Assembly (NCBI RefSeq): GCF_024438035.1
Contig: NZ_JANFQF010000027.1
Location: forward strand, 23,489-87,488
From: Rhodococcus tibetensis
GTDB taxonomy: Bacteria > Actinomycetota > Actinomycetes > Mycobacteriales > Mycobacteriaceae
Direction of reading: 5' to 3'
DNA: 64,000 bases
Position 1 is the first letter of the stretch; each line of letters begins with the position of its first letter. A program made the translations under genes and the position numbers. A model generated the notes under the pieces. It worked only from the letters and a program-made list of their open reading frames with translations, did not search any database and was not told where the DNA came from. Below, one piece after another: positions 62,673 through 64,000 of the stretch.

Positions 62673-63691
62673 CCTTCTCCGCGCTGACCATCTTCGTTCT
62701 CGCTCTCGTCGCAGCGGTCGTCCTGGCGATCGGGTTGTGGGCGTACGGAACGGCCAACCGCCTCGACCGGTTGCACGTCCGTTCCGATTTGTCCTGGCAG
62801 GCGCTCGACTCGGCGTTGGCCCGTCGGGCGGTGGTCGTGCGGGCCGCGGCCGCTGCGATGGACCCACCTGCGGCGAGGAGGCTCACCGCCTTGGCCGCCC
62901 GGGCCGAGCGGTCGGAGCGAGCCGAACGCGAAAGCGCGGAGAACGCGTTGTCGAGCGCACTCTCGTTACTCGACCCCGAGGACCTCCGGCCTCAGCTCGT
63001 CGCGGAACTCGCAGATGCGGAGGCCCGGGTACTGATTGCGCGCCGGTTCCACAACGACGCCGTCCGCGACACCCTCGCACTGCGCACCCGCAGACCCGTC
63101 CGGTGGTTGCACCTGGGCGGCACCGCGCCGCTACCGACCTATTTCGAGATCACGGAACGGGCGTCGGCGGCGGCAGTCACCGATGGTCTGTCGCTCGACT
63201 CCGTCCGCACGTCCGCGCGGGTGGTGCTGCTCGACGATCGGGGCCGCGTGCTGTTGTTGCGGGGCCACGATCCGGACGTTCCCGACATCTACTATTGGTT
63301 CACGATCGGTGGTGCCGTCGAAAAGGGAGAGAATCTGCGCGCTGCGGCGGTGCGGGAAATCGCCGAGGAGACCGGATACGCAGCGTCCGTCGAGTCGTTG
63401 CGGGGGCCGATGTGGCGGCGGGTGGCGATCTTCTCCTGGGGTGGTGAGCTGATCCGCTCCGAGGAATTGTTCTTCGCGCTGCGAACCGAGGGTTTCGAGC
63501 CCCATCACGGCGGGTTCACCGAACTCGAGGAGCGCACCATCACCGGTCACCGGTGGTGTACGGCTGATTGCGTCCGCGACCTGACGGCCGCCGGTGAAGC
63601 CGTCTATCCTCGCGATCTCGCGGAGCTGCTCGAGGAGGCCGCAGCGGTCGCCGCCTCCGCCGACAACCCGGAAGTGCGCGCCATTACCTGA
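62669..63691 (+). CDS. Membrane-anchored NUDIX hydrolase
   Basis: This 340-residue protein has an N-terminal membrane segment (about 5-27), a coiled helical region rich in Ala/Arg/Glu (about 40-150) and a NUDIX domain. The NUDIX box GGAVEKGENLRAAAVREIAE continues into ETGY and is complete. It should hydrolyse a nucleoside diphosphate linked to another group, possibly a sugar nucleotide given its place after pimA; this is inference. Equivalent to Rv2609c. Confidence 0.87.
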   Translation: MTFSALTIFVLALVAAVVLAIGLWAYGTANRLDRLHVRSDLSWQALDSALARRAVVVRAAAAAMDPPAARRLTALAARAERSERAERESAENALSSALSLLDPEDLRPQLVAELADAEARVLIARRFHNDAVRDTLALRTRRPVRWLHLGGTAPLPTYFEITERASAAAVTDGLSLDSVRTSARVVLLDDRGRVLLLRGHDPDVPDIYYWFTIGGAVEKGENLRAAAVREIAEETGYAASVESLRGPMWRRVAIFSWGGELIRSEELFFALRTEGFEPHHGGFTELEERTITGHRWCTADCVRDLTAAGEAVYPRDLAELLEEAAAVAASADNPEVRAIT

Positions 63692-63760
63692 AATCGCGTA
63701 GCCGGGCTCGACGAGGCCAGCAATCCGTGACTGGCTACAGAGCAGCGCGTGCCGTCGTTC

Positions 63761-63766
63761 TAGAAT
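63761..63766 (+). promoter_or_regulatory. Candidate -10 element for pdxS
   Basis: TAGAAT is a good -10 hexamer about 79 bases before the pdxS start. A -35 element is not clear. Confidence 0.3.
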
Positions 63767-63844
63767 TGGACAAAGCAGCGTGAACGTCGTCGCGCACGCA
63801 TGCCGCCATCGAAGTTCCACCACGCCACTACCCAGGAGTTCGCT

Positions 63845-64000
63845 GTGAGCACCCCCGACACCACCCCCACGACCGGCACTGCGCGCGTCAAGCGGGGCAT
63901 GGCCGAGATGTTGAAGGGCGGAGTCATCATGGACGTCGTCACCCCCGAGCAGGCGAAGATCGCCGAGGACGCGGGTGCGGTCGCGGTCATGGCGCTCGAG
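63845..64000 (+). CDS. pdxS: Pyridoxal 5'-phosphate synthase PdxS, N-terminal part (cut by window end)
   Basis: The first 52 residues show the start of the PdxS TIM barrel: [20 protein letters not shown], then [16 protein letters not shown]. PdxS condenses ribose 5-phosphate, glyceraldehyde 3-phosphate and ammonia from PdxT to make vitamin B6. The GTG at 63845 has AGGAG upstream. The gene continues beyond the window. Equivalent to Rv2606c. Confidence 0.93.
   Translation, partial: MSTPDTTPTTGTARVKRGMAEMLKGGVIMDVVTPEQAKIAEDAGAVAVMALE

Overview
This window is a high-GC actinobacterial chromosome segment. Gene content and gene order point to the order Mycobacteriales, most likely Rhodococcus or a close relative. 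The evidence is the block sigA-ppgK-suhB-cei-DUF4193-DUF3093-dut-DUF3710-hydrolase-OB protein-DUF3159-two TrkA genes-APC permease-TRAM methyltransferase-dxs-rnd-DUF3000-hemE-hemY-hemQ-msrB-aftC-protease-ribD-zapE-GNAT, followed by thrS-HIT-pgsA-patA-pimA-nudix-pdxS. This parallels the Mycobacterium tuberculosis Rv2703-Rv2669 and Rv2614c-Rv2606c neighbourhoods. The mycolic-acid-lineage envelope genes (aftC, pimA, patA, PI-phosphate synthase) and a WS/DGAT wax ester/triacylglycerol synthase fit the same assignment. The species is not determined.

Layout. 0-3.7 kb: the end of a helicase, two small proteins and a KhtTU-type K+/H+ antiporter pair. 3.8-17.4 kb: the conserved sigA-dut-trk core (principal sigma factor, polyphosphate glucokinase, inositol monophosphatase, envelope protein Cei, dUTPase, two K+ sensor proteins, APC permease, RNA methyltransferase). 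17.5-21.7 kb: a MarR regulator, a DrrAB-type exporter and a glutaminase fused to STAS and cyclic-nucleotide-binding-like domains. 22.0-24.0 kb: dxs. 24.0-37.0 kb: an accessory block placed between dxs and rnd, holding a sugar-porter MFS gene, a frameshifted siderophore-binding lipoprotein behind an IdeR-type iron box, a doubly broken GntR regulator, a five-gene transport/redox operon (AprB-like ferredoxin, SsuA/TauA-like lipoprotein with a NosL-like tail, permease, ATPase, AprA-like flavoprotein with nine HEAT-like repeats) and the fadA-fadB beta-oxidation pair.

37.1-41.9 kb: RNase D, then a divergent WS/DGAT-lipase pair with a KstR-type operator directly before each start, then DUF3000. 42.0-45.2 kb: hemE-hemY-hemQ, the late coproporphyrin-dependent haem pathway. 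45.2-53.3 kb: a BisC-type molybdoenzyme running into convergent msrB, then arabinan synthesis (aftC), a lipoprotein hydrolase, a RibD-type reductase, ZapE ATPase and an acetyltransferase. 53.7-54.4 kb: a branched-chain-amino-acid-rich leader peptide before a stand-alone LeuA regulatory-domain protein. 54.4-55.2 kb: five tRNA genes on the minus strand (Val, Gly, Val, Cys, Gly) and tRNA-Val(CAC) on the plus strand. 55.3-64.0 kb: rtcB, a PGPGW membrane protein, then thrS followed by the phosphatidylinositol mannoside operon (HIT, pgsA, patA, pimA, nudix), with pdxS cut by the window end.

The best candidate for an undescribed system is the 27.6-33.6 kb transport/redox operon. A two-cluster ferredoxin and an FAD enzyme resembling adenylylsulfate reductase alpha are translationally coupled to an importer of the sulfonate/nitrate/taurine type. 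Its GntR regulator is a pseudogene in this strain. A second regulatory unit worth attention is the leader peptide and SD-sequestering hairpin before the LeuA-domain protein. Starts were chosen from ribosome binding sites, operon overlaps and family length; gene calls rest on reading motifs by eye, without database searches.
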